From Gibbula magus (taxonomy: Eukaryota; Mollusca; Gastropoda; Trochida; Trochidae), in assembly GCA_936450465.1 (NCBI GenBank), contig OW388301.1, forward strand, positions 23,309,268-23,373,267: DNA of 64,000 nucleotides. Direction: 5' to 3'. Below are positions 39,040 through 50,360 of the stretch, piece by piece. The notes below the pieces were generated by a model that saw nothing but the letters and a program-made list of their open reading frames with translations, was not told the DNA's origin and did no database searches. The position numbers were made by a program, and so were the translations under genes. Position 1 is the first letter of the stretch, and every line of letters begins with the position of its first letter.

Positions 39040-42000
39040 GTAAGCAGTTATTAATCATATCAAAGCATTTTATTTTAATTTGTGAACATTATTGTAACAT
39101 CATAAATTGAAGTATGTATCTGTATTTAACTTTTAGAATTTGATTTCTTTGGTAAGCATTTTAGAATTTGAATTTATTTCATACTCTGTTTATAGAACTA
39201 TACGGAATTAAGATATATAAGTATGAGATCAAAGCACAACATTTGAAGTTTGCTAAATGTTCATGTTTCATGTTTCAAATTTCAATTTCATAGTCCATTC
39301 AGATTTTCATCTCTGGTATAAACTAACAATAGCCGTGCATTGAACAGCAGTATCGATTGGACGTTTAAACAGCGTCAAACAAGAAGGTGTCAAATGAACG
39401 ATTTAATACCGCGATTAAATATTTACCTATCAGGTTAATTAACTCCCTGATGCAAACCCTCGCACTATCTCGCTCGTGCCGTGGATTAGGGATAATCTCA
39501 AGGGATTAACGCAAAAGAGCTGTCAATGATTCAAAAGTTGTTTCACCTGTTCAGCCCTCAGATAACCTCCGGATACGAATTGTTTACAGGTAGTAATTAA
39601 TAACGAGATAGTAATCGAAGCTAAGTGATCTGCTCACCTTACAGAGTGGCTAATTGTGATCCTGACACTATGTAAATATAATACACGTGACCAGGTATTG
39701 TAATTAAAATGAACGCAACAGGTGAAACAGACAGATTTAAGGTGTACCTTGTGAAATAAACATCTTACCTTCGTATCGTTTATCAGCTGGAGACAGGTAG
39801 TTTGAAGAGCGGTAAATATTTGAATGTGATACTTGAGATGTTACATTTCGTCGTTGATGTTTCGAAAGAAAGTGATTTTTAAGAAATAGTGTTTGAAAGT
39901 GATTTTTTAATGTTGTTTTGTAAGGTATTCTTAATTTGAAAAGATTTTTATATGATTCAAGTATATGATGTGGAAGATTGAACGCTTGGCTAGTATATAT
40001 TTGTGATGGTTTCCGTTTATGTATATACGCTTTGAATGTTGACAAATCCCTTGCAAATATGTTGAGCTTTTCGAAGGTTTTGTTTTATTCATGCCATCAT
40101 CTTAATTTACTCTTTAAAGAAACAGTACATACTGTGTCTGTATGTAAAAACTAAATTCAAGTATAATTCCTCTTCTGCGCTTATAGATATATATATTTAT
40201 ATATATTATTTATAAAAGCATTGATATGAGACATGTTAAATTTACCAATTCCTTCAAATTCATTTTCACAAAAATACACCGCGTTCTCTTCTAAAATGCA
40301 ATGTTCCTTCGTGAGTTTTGTATCTAATTTCAGTTCCTGTGTTCTGTTAACTCTCGCAATTTGGTATAACAATTTAAAAGTTCATCAATCACTATTTACT
40401 ATTTACTGAAAACACTGTTATATGAATTATCATTTATATACTGTATTATATATTCTGGCACTTACATCAGCGTAGGGTTACCATTTTCACTGAATGATAA
40501 CCCATGTCTATGTGTGATCATAGTACAGACAATATACATAGTGTGGCAATGCGTTTTACAATTTTGGTTATCATAATGATAAAATAACACATATCTCTAT
40601 TTCCCCACCAGATATGACCTCTTCACCTCTAAAGAAACCCCTACTAGATATCCCCATCCCCTTGAGCTGTCCCTCCCTGGGTCTCGCACCTGTTTCGAGT
40701 GCGGAGAGGAGGGGCAAGGAGGGGGACTTCATGGAGAAACATTTGTCCCCCACGAAAGCAGAAAACACCCCGCAACATTCCGGATTTAGTGCTTTCAGGC
40801 CGTGGCTCTGCGAACCAAACCAAAATTCACGGACGGCGCTTACGATGCCATGTAAGTATTAATATATTTTTTACTTATATCTTTATATTAAGGATTTACT
40901 AGAATTATTATGTTCGTTTGATGTAATTTATCGATATTCCTATGGGTTTAAGAGAGCTGTTGATTTTATCTACATGTACATTATATTTATGCGTGTAGAT
41001 TTTGTAAATTTATACATCTTTACTTACTTATATATCATATATATTGCTATGGATTTAGTTGATTACATGTTACTTAGATTTGAATATTTATATATTTCAA
41101 GTATTTGTTATATTAATTAATGATTATATTCAAACCCTTCAATATAAGTAATATAATATAAATGTATCTTAACATTGAATATAACTGTAAATTAAATTTA
41201 GTTCTTTAAATATTCGTAAATAGTTGTATATAATTACTTTGTAGTTTTTATGTATCTATAAATATTTCACAAAAACTAATTTTGTTGATAATGGTATTTA
41301 TTTGTTTGTTTCTCGATAATCGAACAGTAATGATAGCTTGTTTACTATTCAAGTAGGTTGAAATTCGTTGCATTTAATTTTAGAATCAATTTTAATTATG
41401 CAAATGGTCTTTTTTTTCAATAGTATACCAAATGGGTTGCGTTATTTTGTTATTTTCTCCAGACTCTCGTGTTTATCGTTACTGTTATGTTCTTAGTATA
41501 GGAGTATATTCTTCATTAAATAGTATTGAAACTGAGAAACAATACCAACAAATACCATAGATCTAGCTGGTCTTATTTGGTAAAATCTGAAGACAAATAT
41601 TTGGTAAATATTTTGAAAATTGTCAATATGTATATCGAATTCAAAACTCTTTTAATAAACTAACTAAGAATGTGTTAAAAATTAACTATTACTTCATTTT
41701 GGTTAAATTATACATGTGTAATATTTATAATATACTTACAGCATTTTAAAAATTTGTCAACGAACAGCGATTCGTCAAAATCAAAATCAGTTTTCGTCAT
41801 CTTGACTTGACCAAATTAATCATATTTTTTCCGCGCCATTTTATCTTTTTAGGGTTGACAATCATTTATTTCACAGTGGTTGACTTTGAGGGGTAGCGCT
41901 CAAGCGGTCTTTATTAAATATTCATGCTTGACTGGTCCTAAACCCAATACAGTATCAAGCATATTAACCCCTCAAACGAAAACATTACCCTAAGAAAATA

Positions 42001-45000
42001 GAAATTGATTCGAGCAGTTTGTCACTCGCTGTTTGAAATTGACATTGTAGCTAGACAACTTTTAGTCGTAATGAAACAATAATTGCCATATTGTTATCCA
42101 ATATCCAATTATGTTTAAAACAGGCAAGTTCAAAATCAATGCGTTTAAACATAAATTGGAGTGTCAATTAGAGAATCATTGATTTTTATCACAGGTTTAT
42201 TCACATTTACTAGACCTTGAATGTCGATGGGGTTTCAAGTTGAAATTTGATTTCATTGATTTGGACAATATTCAAAATATTTTTTCACGCAAGGTTAAAT
42301 GGACCAGTTGCGTGTGCTTGACAGCTGGGTTTTGTTATTGTTAAAAAAAATGATTTTGAAATTAAATTTGATTTTGTAGATTTGAATAGTTTAATTAATA
42401 ATTGTAAAAGGAAATTAAAATGCACGACGTTTGTACTTTTGACTATGTCGTTTGAACTGTGAATTTTTGTATGTTTAAATCTGAATACTTTGCAAACAGT
42501 ATATATAAATTTCCCATACAATAAGTAATACAAATTGGTATATGATTCAAATTACGTATAACCATTTACCCCAATAAAACTGTTAAATCTTAGGATTTAA
42601 ATAGATATTGATTTAATCTAGAACATATGTCAAAAATTGCATGTATTAAACATTATTATATTTATGTATAAACACTTTGTTTCAGTGTAGTATTGTTACT
42701 AGTTTATAACGAGAAGATCACCTGGCGAGTTCACAAATCAAAATTACATTCTTTTAGCCATATGCCTATCGCCATGTACGAATATGACCTTTTACTCGTA
42801 GGCTTCTAATTCTGCAAAATCAATGACAAGTTCACGTAGACAATTCCTTATAAAATTATAAAGCCTTATCAAAGTAATGTATAATTTAACTAAATAATTT
42901 GATAAATTGTTAATTGTTAATGATATATATAAATGCTAATGATTGATATATATATATTGAAAAAGATATTTGATATAAACATTGGACATCTTCATTATTT
43001 ACATAACCATCGAGATAAGCTAATAAACGTATTCTCATATAATGAATATGTGAACTGCATAATTAACGCCAAAACATTTTACTTCTGAAACTTTCTACTA
43101 ACCATATTAAAGATTGGCATAGTTTAGCATGTGTGATTAAATCAAACTAAAAATCTAACGATCATGACATTTATATATACATAATACATGATAATGACGT
43201 AATTGTTTGAGTCGCGAAGTGAACATTTATATTTTGGTTAAAATTCCTTATCTCTTATCACGACATCGGACATCGACCTATTAAACTTCAACTCTTCGTG
43301 ATCGCCTCGTGCACAGATAATGACCCGTCTTTGAGTTGGGTGGAGGGTCGCTCGTGCTTTGTATGGATGAACCACAAACACAAATATACACTCTGCATTT
43401 ATCAATTCACTATTCGACAAACCATGATATGATAACATTTGGCATTATACTTTATCAGGGATAGTTACTTATACATTTAAGAACTAAATCATTTTTATTT
43501 TTATGGAAGGTGTTTTAGTAAAGTTGAAATAAAACAATATTCTACCAATCCTATGTCATTACATCTAATTTGCTTGCATTAATAACTTGCTGAACATTAT
43601 ATCCAGATCGAATGCGATAGGTAATCCACTCACTCCTTCTCAGATTTGTAATAATTAATTCATTCAACGTTTGAACATAATTCGAAAATTATTATTTGTT
43701 TACTTATTCGTTTATTTTTTTTTCCAGGTGACCCAGTAAGAAATGTGATCACACCCAACGACATGCGACTTAGTTGTACCGATGTTTACAGATATCAACT
43801 TCTTCATGGCCTGTACAGGAGTCCACTAGAGTTATTCCCCTTTACGTCGCCATTGTGGTCCAACCCTGGCCTTTACCAACAATTTGAGAAGAAAATGTGG
43901 CAATACAACGTCCCCCAGAGAGAAAAATCAACGGAAGGGGGTAACCCTTCGTTCGAAAAGGGCTCTTATGAGTGTGTCAAGTGCTTAAAACAATTCACAA
44001 CCCCACATGGGCTTGAAGTGCACGTTCGAAGATCGCACAGCGGTCGGCGGCCATACGCTTGTGACATTTGCAACAAGACATTCGGTCACGCTGTTAGCCT
44101 AGCTCAGCATCGGGCAGTTCATAGTCAAGAGAAGAGCTTTCAGTGCAACCAGTGCGGTAAAAGCTTCAAAAGATCTTCCACCCTTTCAACTCATCTGCTT
44201 ATCCACAGCGATACCCGGCCCTATCCCTGTCCTTACTGTGGGAAGAGATTTCACCAAAAGTCGGATATGAAGAAACACACTTATATCCATACAGGTAAGG
44301 GCCGATAACTCTTGTTTCTATAAAAAAAATTGTTTACAAAATAGCTCTACTTTTATGTTTACTTATGTTGTCTTATCCTTAGTTTTCTAAATTATTTCAA
44401 TATTGCAATTCTGAAATATTTTAAAATGATTACACTATTAGTTTTTATTCGAGATCTTTTCGTTAAACGTTTTCACTACTGAACTTAAATCTTTTAAATA
44501 ACCTTGCTAATATTTAGCTCTATTATGAGTTGTTTTATTTATTTTTCTGTATTAGTGTCCTTTTTTGTAAATATTTTCTGATATATATATTGAAAATGGA
44601 TAACAATAGAGTATATCAAATAATAGCAATACAGAACTTATATTTGTCAAATATGAAATGCAATGGTGTAATAACATAATTTAGTCATTCAAATGTGTTA
44701 AGAGCCATTTTTGATAATAAAAAAAACACTAATATAGAAATCACAAAAAATAAGCAAAGTATATCACAAGATACAATTTTGCCATAAGTCGTATAATGAT
44801 GGTAAAGGAATTACAGGAAATTCTTAACCTCGAAGTCTAACCTCGACAATGAACTAGCAACCTTTCACAAATGAACACTCACACTCTCTGACGCTGAATA
44901 ATAGCGCCCGAATAATAAGCCTTGTTGTCTAACTTATCGATAATAAATTTGATCTAATGGCATCACAAGAGAATGAACAAACGTCGAGTAATTATTGATA

Positions 45001-47214
45001 AAGCAACGCGTGACACTTGCTTCGCCTTATGCTTCTGTGTATTGTCCGAGTCGACACGGTAGTGAGTTGTCATTAATATTGATAGCCTGGTGATTAACCG
45101 TGGATTGATTGCCCGTAAAGTTAGGTATCTTCCAACTGTCATGTTATATCCCGCGCACAGGAGTTGAAAGTGTTAACTAAAAATTTTTGCGATATTCAAT
45201 GAAATATCACGATAAATGAATTATGTTTTTGTCTATTAATTTGAGAATATGATCTGTTTTTAGAATTAACTATTTAAAAAAAAGTAAATTTACTTATTTT
45301 GAAAATGGCATTCGTATTTATCAAATGCGCTGATGTTAGTAATATTTTGAATTTTAAATAAAATTTGATGTGTCAAAAATAATTTAAAATTTCTGATTTT
45401 AGAATTGACAAAGGCTATCCGGTTTCAGAGAGACGAATCAAAATTGATTGAAAACTTAAACATCAGAGGCTAAAATTGCGACAGAGAGCATCAAATAATT
45501 AGCTTAACACTGCTAGTGATATTGAATATTTCGCCTTAAATAATTGACATCTCGCTATTGTTAATTTCTGAATTCAAATAGCTGCACACACATAAGGATC
45601 AGATCCCGTGGGGACAGAATGAAAGGACACAGTGTCTCTTAATGAAATCAAGGACGGGGCGGTTTAGTGTCGTCGTTTGGTGCAGGGTGAAATATTAACG
45701 TAATTATTTCGATCGAGTTCTGCTAGTCCTAAGGTCCCGCTATAATCAGTTAATTATGGCTCTTCGTATTAACTTTGGCATAATTATAGGCAGGGAGATT
45801 ATGACTGAAATTTAATTGTGACATTTGTGATCGCGAAACACAAATATAACATCGGTGAAAGGAATTTGCTCTCTCGCGCGATCTCGCTGTGGTCTCGCGA
45901 GAATTGTTTTGACGAGGCCGAATTACCACCCCCTCTTCTCCTGTTTATAGAAATACTTTTCCACTTTGTTTCTTAATAGGCACTTAGATATTTCCGAGGC
46001 CTCTGAGACTAGTTATTGGTGTATTTACAGCTCACGTTTAATATGTTCCCTTGGAGAGAGATTTTGGAAATAACTGCCATGATTTTTAGTGATTTTTCAG
46101 TTAACTGACTTTTTATACATTTTAGGATTAATTGTTTATTACCTTTGGTTTCGCAAATATTCGAATAAGTTCTAAATTCATATTTTCAAAATTCATTTTG
46201 TATTTCTTCATTATTTCGATGTAAATCTATGATTAAAACTATATAATTATTTTCTTTTCTTTGACCGTATCAAACACGAGTTCATGCGAATAAAATGGAT
46301 GGGATAATTTCAATGAATGTGTTAACACAGTTCACCTAACACAATAGAAGATAAAATATTATGCAAATACGTTTAATATTTAATTGAAATCGGATATGGT
46401 TAGAGTTACGTCCCTTTGAAATGAACATCTGCGCATGATGAATTTAATCATTTATATGTGAAAAGTTTGTTCAATCATTTCAAGAATAATAAATAGTTTC
46501 CTGTTAAATGGAATAGAAAACAAATAATTGAAAACTATCGCAGTGTTATGGATTCTGATTAATAAATCATAACATATGGAGGAATAAAAAAATGTCACTT
46601 TAAAATCAAATAATCAAACGGCACCATTGCATTTAATATTCAAATCCAACATTATGTTTTTTCCATCATATTTACGTGAATTTTAAAAACAATATCGAAT
46701 GATTATTGAACATTTCTTTTTCGTTTTTACAGGAGAAAAACCTTACAAGTGTAGCCACTGTGGGAAAGCCTTCAGCCAGTCATCAAATCTTATCACCCAT
46801 TGCCGAAAACACACTGGCTTTCGACCATTCGGATGCGAAAAATGTGGCCGCGCTTTCCAGCGTAAAGTTGACTTGCGACGTCACAACGAAACCCAGCACG
46901 GAGAAATTGACAAGATGGACGAATCTAGTACCAGCATCGACCACCAGGTGACGCCACGTGATGCTGCCCCAATGACGTCACCGGAAGTCAGTCCTGTTGG
47001 AAAGACCACGCCTCCAAAATGTCTACAACAGTCGATGCTCGACATCTCCCCCCTTTCCCACAATTCATCACATCGTGCTTCGCCAACCGGAAGTACATCA
47101 CCACGGTCCTCACCTCAGTTATCTCCCTTCCACGGGCAGAGAACTTCTCCCCTTATTCTCTCCCAGCCTCAGCGATTGGTCGACGTAATGGAATCGCATT
47201 CTGCGCATGCGTAG
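38940..47214 (+). CDS. gfi1: Gfi1/Senseless-family zinc-finger transcription factor (whole CDS, four exons)
   Basis: The coding sequence joins 38940-39039, 40612-40851, 43728-44294 and 46733-47214: 1389 nt, 462 residues plus a TAG stop. It starts with the SNAG motif MPRSFLVK, which in vertebrate GFI1 and Snail proteins binds the LSD1/CoREST demethylase complex. Six C2H2 fingers follow, with zinc-ligand Cys/His at residues 196-217, 225-245, 253-273, 281-301, 309-329 and 337-358. Finger 3 ([14 protein letters not shown]), finger 4 ([13 protein letters not shown]) and finger 5 ([13 protein letters not shown]) are near-identical to vertebrate GFI1 from memory; in that family fingers 3-5 read sites with an AATC core. 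Role by homology: nuclear DNA-binding repressor in sensory, neuronal or blood-like cell fate. Start choice: the SNAG motif must be N-terminal, and -3 is G. All three introns are GT..AG and phase 1. The last ~100 residues form a Ser/Pro-rich tail absent from vertebrate GFI1. Very sure of the family; GFI1 versus GFI1B is a vertebrate split that does not apply. Confidence 0.97.
39040..40611 (+). other. gfi1: gfi1 intron 1
   Basis: This is a phase-1 GT..AG intron of 1572 bp. Its middle (39340-39735) is richer in recognisable binding sites than the rest and is listed separately. The remainder is AT-rich with no coding signal or repeat I recognise. Confidence 0.9.
39340..39735. promoter_or_regulatory. 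Candidate intronic enhancer in gfi1 intron 1
   Basis: Within 400 bp there are E-boxes CACCTG (39544-39549) and CAGGTG (39719-39724), and a compact trio of K50-homeodomain (Otx/Gsc-like) sites: GGATTA at 39483, TAATC at 39493 and GGATTA at 39503. TTAATTAA and TAATTAAT homeobox-type cores and several AATC cores (the GFI1 family's own core) are also present. Local GC is above that of the flanks. The motifs are seen; enhancer activity is inferred. Confidence 0.4.
40612..40851 (+). CDS. gfi1: gfi1 exon 2: disordered linker
   Basis: The exon is 240 nt and covers residues 34-114 (first and last codons split). The acceptor is ttccccaccag and the donor is CCAT|gtaagtatt. The product is rich in Ser, Pro, Lys and Glu ([30 protein letters not shown]) with no fold I recognise. 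It corresponds to the fast-evolving spacer between SNAG and the fingers in GFI1. Entry and exit phases are both 1, so skipping it would keep the frame. Confidence 0.93.
40852..43727 (+). other. gfi1: gfi1 intron 2
   Basis: This is a phase-1 GT..AG intron of 2876 bp, mostly very AT-rich. Two less AT-rich patches, 41755-42060 (GCGCCATTTT, TATTCATGC) and 43235-43440 (clustered TTATC/GATA-type sites, CTCGTGC), are weak regulatory candidates. I see no nested gene or repeat. Confidence 0.9.
43728..44294 (+). CDS. gfi1: gfi1 exon 3: linker and zinc fingers 1-4
   Basis: The exon is 567 nt and covers residues 114-303. The acceptor is a strong T-tract followed by ccag, and the donor is CATACAG|gtaagg. 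It starts with about 75 residues of linker containing an aromatic/proline-rich patch ([15 protein letters not shown], residues 142-156), then fingers 1-4. Finger 1 has H-x4-H spacing (HVRRSH); fingers 2-4 are standard C-x2-C-x12-H-x3-H. Linkers such as HSDTRPYPC match GFI1. The splice site falls inside the TGEKP linker between fingers 4 and 5. Confidence 0.97.
44815..45175. promoter_or_regulatory. Candidate intronic element, gfi1 intron 3 (5' part)
   Basis: This GC-richer island contains homeodomain cores (GTAATTATTGATAAAG, TCATTAATATTGATAG), GATA-type TTATC sites, a GGTGATTAACC stretch and GTCGACACGG. It has no open frame, repeat or TIR, so composition and motif density are the only evidence. 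Confidence 0.3.
45580..46060. promoter_or_regulatory. Candidate intronic element with TCTCGCGAGA
   Basis: This island holds the 10-bp palindrome TCTCGCGAGA at 45893-45902, preceded by CTCTCGCGCGATCTCGC. TAATTATT, GTTAATTATGG and GCATAATTATAGG homeodomain-type cores lie between 45700 and 45800. In vertebrates TCTCGCGAGA is bound by BANP at CpG-island promoters; use of the site here is inferred. Confidence 0.35.
46733..47214 (+). CDS. gfi1: gfi1 exon 4: zinc fingers 5-6 and Ser/Pro tail
   Basis: The exon has 482 nt of coding sequence, residues 303-462, and the stop TAG at 47212-47214. The acceptor is tcgtttttacag. It completes the GEKPYKC linker, then encodes finger 5 ([13 protein letters not shown]) and finger 6 ([19 protein letters not shown]-x4-H), both highly GFI1-like. 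Vertebrate GFI1 ends a few residues after finger 6. Here about 103 more residues follow, with repeated SP/TP pairs (for example [26 protein letters not shown]). Confidence 0.97.
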
Positions 47215-47610
47215 ACGAACTTTTTAAATTTCAATTTGTTTGGCTTTCAAATTGAATCTTTTAGAGCTATTAGATTGAACTGTGCCATATTTGATGCCGT
47301 AGAAGATGTAGACTTTTAAAAATCGTTTCTCAACTTCGAAAACTATTTATGCCCAGTGTAGAACAGGATTATTGTTTGAGTGAAAGGATGATCCGTTGAC
47401 AATTTGCTCAAATAGTATGTACTGCTCAAATGATAAAATCCTGTTTACATTTGATGGTTACAATGCGTACTTGATCTCTGTTTTGAGATACATATCTCAA
47501 ATGTTTATTATTGTTTTCATTCCATTGTTATTGAACATTTTGTACATAACGCAAAATGCAATTATTGCATGTAAATAAATATCATGAAAATATATGTGTG
47601 TTTGCTTATT
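47215..47610 (+). other. gfi1: gfi1 3' UTR and poly(A) signal
   Basis: After the stop comes about 380 nt of AT-rich sequence. AATAAA is at 47574-47579, followed by a GT-rich stretch (tatatgtgtgtttg, about 47592-47605) that fits a downstream cleavage element, so cleavage is expected near 47590-47600. Two Pumilio-type elements occur: TGTACATA at 47541-47548 and TGTAAATA at 47570-47577, the second overlapping the poly(A) hexamer. Confidence 0.7.
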
Positions 47611-47706
47611 CCTTACAACGGTCTCGAATAGTCAACAATATGGCCAAGAAAAGAAGATTTGCGCAATACACCAAGCTTCCAATTCTGTAATTTGTGTAAA
47701 TGTCTT

Positions 47707-48103
47707 TACACTCAACCACAAAAGAAACGTCACCACACAAAGTACAAGATAATCAATTCACAAGTGATAAGGACGACTGAAACAAAGATACACCATATTT
47801 TTAACAGCCGATTACAACAAATACACCAGCCGGCGGTTCAACAAAATGAAGCGCTTCGTAGCGCTCATTGATCGCTCAATGTAGCGCTCAATGAGCGCTT
47901 CTTCTATCTTGAACGACACAGTGCAAATTCCTCGAAGTTTGCTCGCCTTGCTACGTAGCGCCACATTGAGCAATCGCGTTCAAGAGAGGTTTAAAAGTAA
48001 TCGCTAATTGAGCGATTACTTTGAAACCTATCTTGAACACGGCCCAGTATTTAACTTTTTCACTGTTTCAAATCAGGTGACGTTTCTTTTGCGGTTGAGT
48101 GTA
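47707..48103. mobile_element. Family D TIR element hosting family C copy 2
   Basis: The left end is TACACTCAACCACAAAAGAA; the right end reads TACACTCAACCGCAAAAGAA in reverse, differing at one base. Terminal TA fits a Tc1/mariner-like target. With the nested 210-bp family C element removed, about 180 bp remain. Confidence 0.75.
47830..48046 (+). mobile_element. Family C hairpin MITE, copy 2, nested in a family D element
   Basis: It carries the same hairpin and GCGCT-rich left half as copy 1, in the same orientation. It lies inside the family D element at 47707-48103, about 230 bp beyond the gfi1 poly(A) site. Confidence 0.75.
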
Positions 48104-49589
48104 TGTTCATTTTTTACTCTTTTTATAGGAATAACGAAATGATAGGTAACAAAGATGACTTTAATAATTATAAGAGCCTTGACATTACCCAAGTTCGCAG
48201 TCACTGAATTTAGCTACCAGAACACGCCTGGATAAAATATGATATCAAAATACATTTGGCGTGAATAAAGTTATTTAGTTTGACGGTTTAATTACAAATC
48301 GATTAATAACATACAGTATAGAAGTATCATCCTAGCTCTTCAACAGCTCTATGCGATGAGGTTGTTTGCGTTCTCGTGAATAACACACTTCTAAAGAATA
48401 AAACGATGGACAATTGACAATACGGTAACCTCCAAAAACTTCTACATGCCAACACTTCTACAGACTAAAACAACACAGTTCAGGGTCCAATGCACATGGT
48501 CATTACCTCAAGTATGAATGGACACTACAGACTGACCGTTATATCCACTCCACTCAGTTCTTCCATCCTAACCTCTGTTGCATATAGTCAATTTTCAGAT
48601 TTTCGCAAAATTCCCTGGCGATGAAAGTGTGCAACGCTGGTAACCGCCTTATTTTTGTCCAATCAGACATCGTTTTACATCTGTGACCTACTTCTGTCAT
48701 GTTAACAATATGTGCGCATCGCAAAGATGAAGTAACTCTAGTCATTTCAAGCGTTATGGGATCAGATCGTTTGAAACAGCCGGTTGTACAACTACCTTTA
48801 GGTGCAACAGGTCAGGATTCTATTTTTCTAGCAGTGAAAGTGCCTCAAATGCAACAGAGGTTATGTTTGAAGAATTGAAAAGAGTAACAACTGTGGAGAG
48901 AAGGTGAAAATTGAAAAACTGAGTGGAATAACCGCTGTGATGAGAGATGATAAAATGGAAGAACCTTTAAGGGAAGAGAATCGCTTCATTGGTAAATGTG
49001 CTGAAACTTACCGGAAACTATGAAATTATGAAAGTTCATTTTGCATTGGAATATTACTTTTATATAATATTTCTGGATAACAACTTCTTTATTGTTAAAA
49101 AATAACGTTTCAATATATTTTACTGTTCATATAAATTAAGTTAAACGTACGTATTTTCATATCACGCTTACCGTTTATGACGAATTTTTCAATAAACATA
49201 TATATATATATATATAGTTAGTGTTAGTTACCTGCCCTTTCCACTATTGTAAATGCAGTTAAAAACTCTGACAGTTTTCTTCCTTCATTTACAATGTCAC
49301 GAATCTACAACATCAACTACACCTTAACTCTTTGCATCTGAGTAAGACGTTTAGTAAAATTATAAATGTCCTTTAACATCTATAAGGTGTGCTTTTATTC
49401 GGACTCGGTCGCCCTGATTAAACATAATTAGTTTCATTCGAAAAACATTAATAAATAGTCCATATCACCAACATTTTGGTTTAATCAGAAGTCATAACAA
49501 AAAAAAATGTATTGTTGCTGCTCAACATGCATACCAATGCTATCTAAGGCGGTTATATGACAATCTATGAAGGCATGCTAACAAAGTTA
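48104..49589. other. Intergenic DNA downstream of gfi1, no gene seen
   Basis: Short unrecognised frames and a small (TA)n run near 49199-49217. Confidence 0.5.
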
Positions 49590-50360
49590 GCATATACCGG
49601 AATACCACTCCCCACATATACCGAAATACCACTCCCGACATGTACCGGAATCCCACACTCCGTATATACCAGAATATCACACATCCGACATCTACCGGAA
49701 TAGCACACTCTGTATATACCAGAATACCATACCCGACATGTAACGGAATCCAACACCCTGTATATACCAGAATACCATACCCGACATATAACGGAATCCA
49801 ACACCCTGTATATACACCAGAATACCATACCCGACATTTAACAGAATCCAACACCCTGTATATACACCAGAATACCTTATCCCACATACACCGGAATTTC
49901 ACACCCACCAAATACCAGAATACCACACTCCACATGTAAGAGAATTCCCAACTCCCAAGAATACCAAACTCCCGACATATAGCCAGAATACCACACTCTC
50001 CATATATGCCAGAATACCACATTCCACATATACCGGAAAATCATACTCACATATACCTGAATACCACACTCCACATACATGTATACCATAATACCACACT
50101 CAGCATATACCAGAATACCACACTCCCCATATATACCAGAATACCACATTCCACATATACCAGATTACCACACTCACGACATATACCAGAATTCCCCGCT
50201 CAGCATATACCATAATACCACACTCCCCATATATACCAGAATATCACACTCCACATATACCAGAATACCACACTCCCCATATATACCAGAATACCACATT
50301 CCTCACATACCGGAATACCACACTTCCATATACCAGAATACCACACTTCTTACATATAAT
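49590..50360. repeat. 24-26 bp minisatellite, about 30 units
   Basis: The unit is close to CAGAATACCACACTCCACAT + ATAC. The left half shows a higher-order period near 50 bp (GAATCCAACACCCTGTATAT then ACCAGAATACCATACCCGAC). Frames on both strands are repeat artefacts. Confidence 0.9.

Larger units (their letters stand above)
44295..46732 (+). other. gfi1: gfi1 intron 3
   Basis: This is a phase-1 GT..AG intron of 2438 bp that splits the linker between fingers 4 and 5. Read-through from exon 3 meets TAA at 44306-44308. Two islands stand out from the AT-rich background and are listed separately. Confidence 0.9.
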
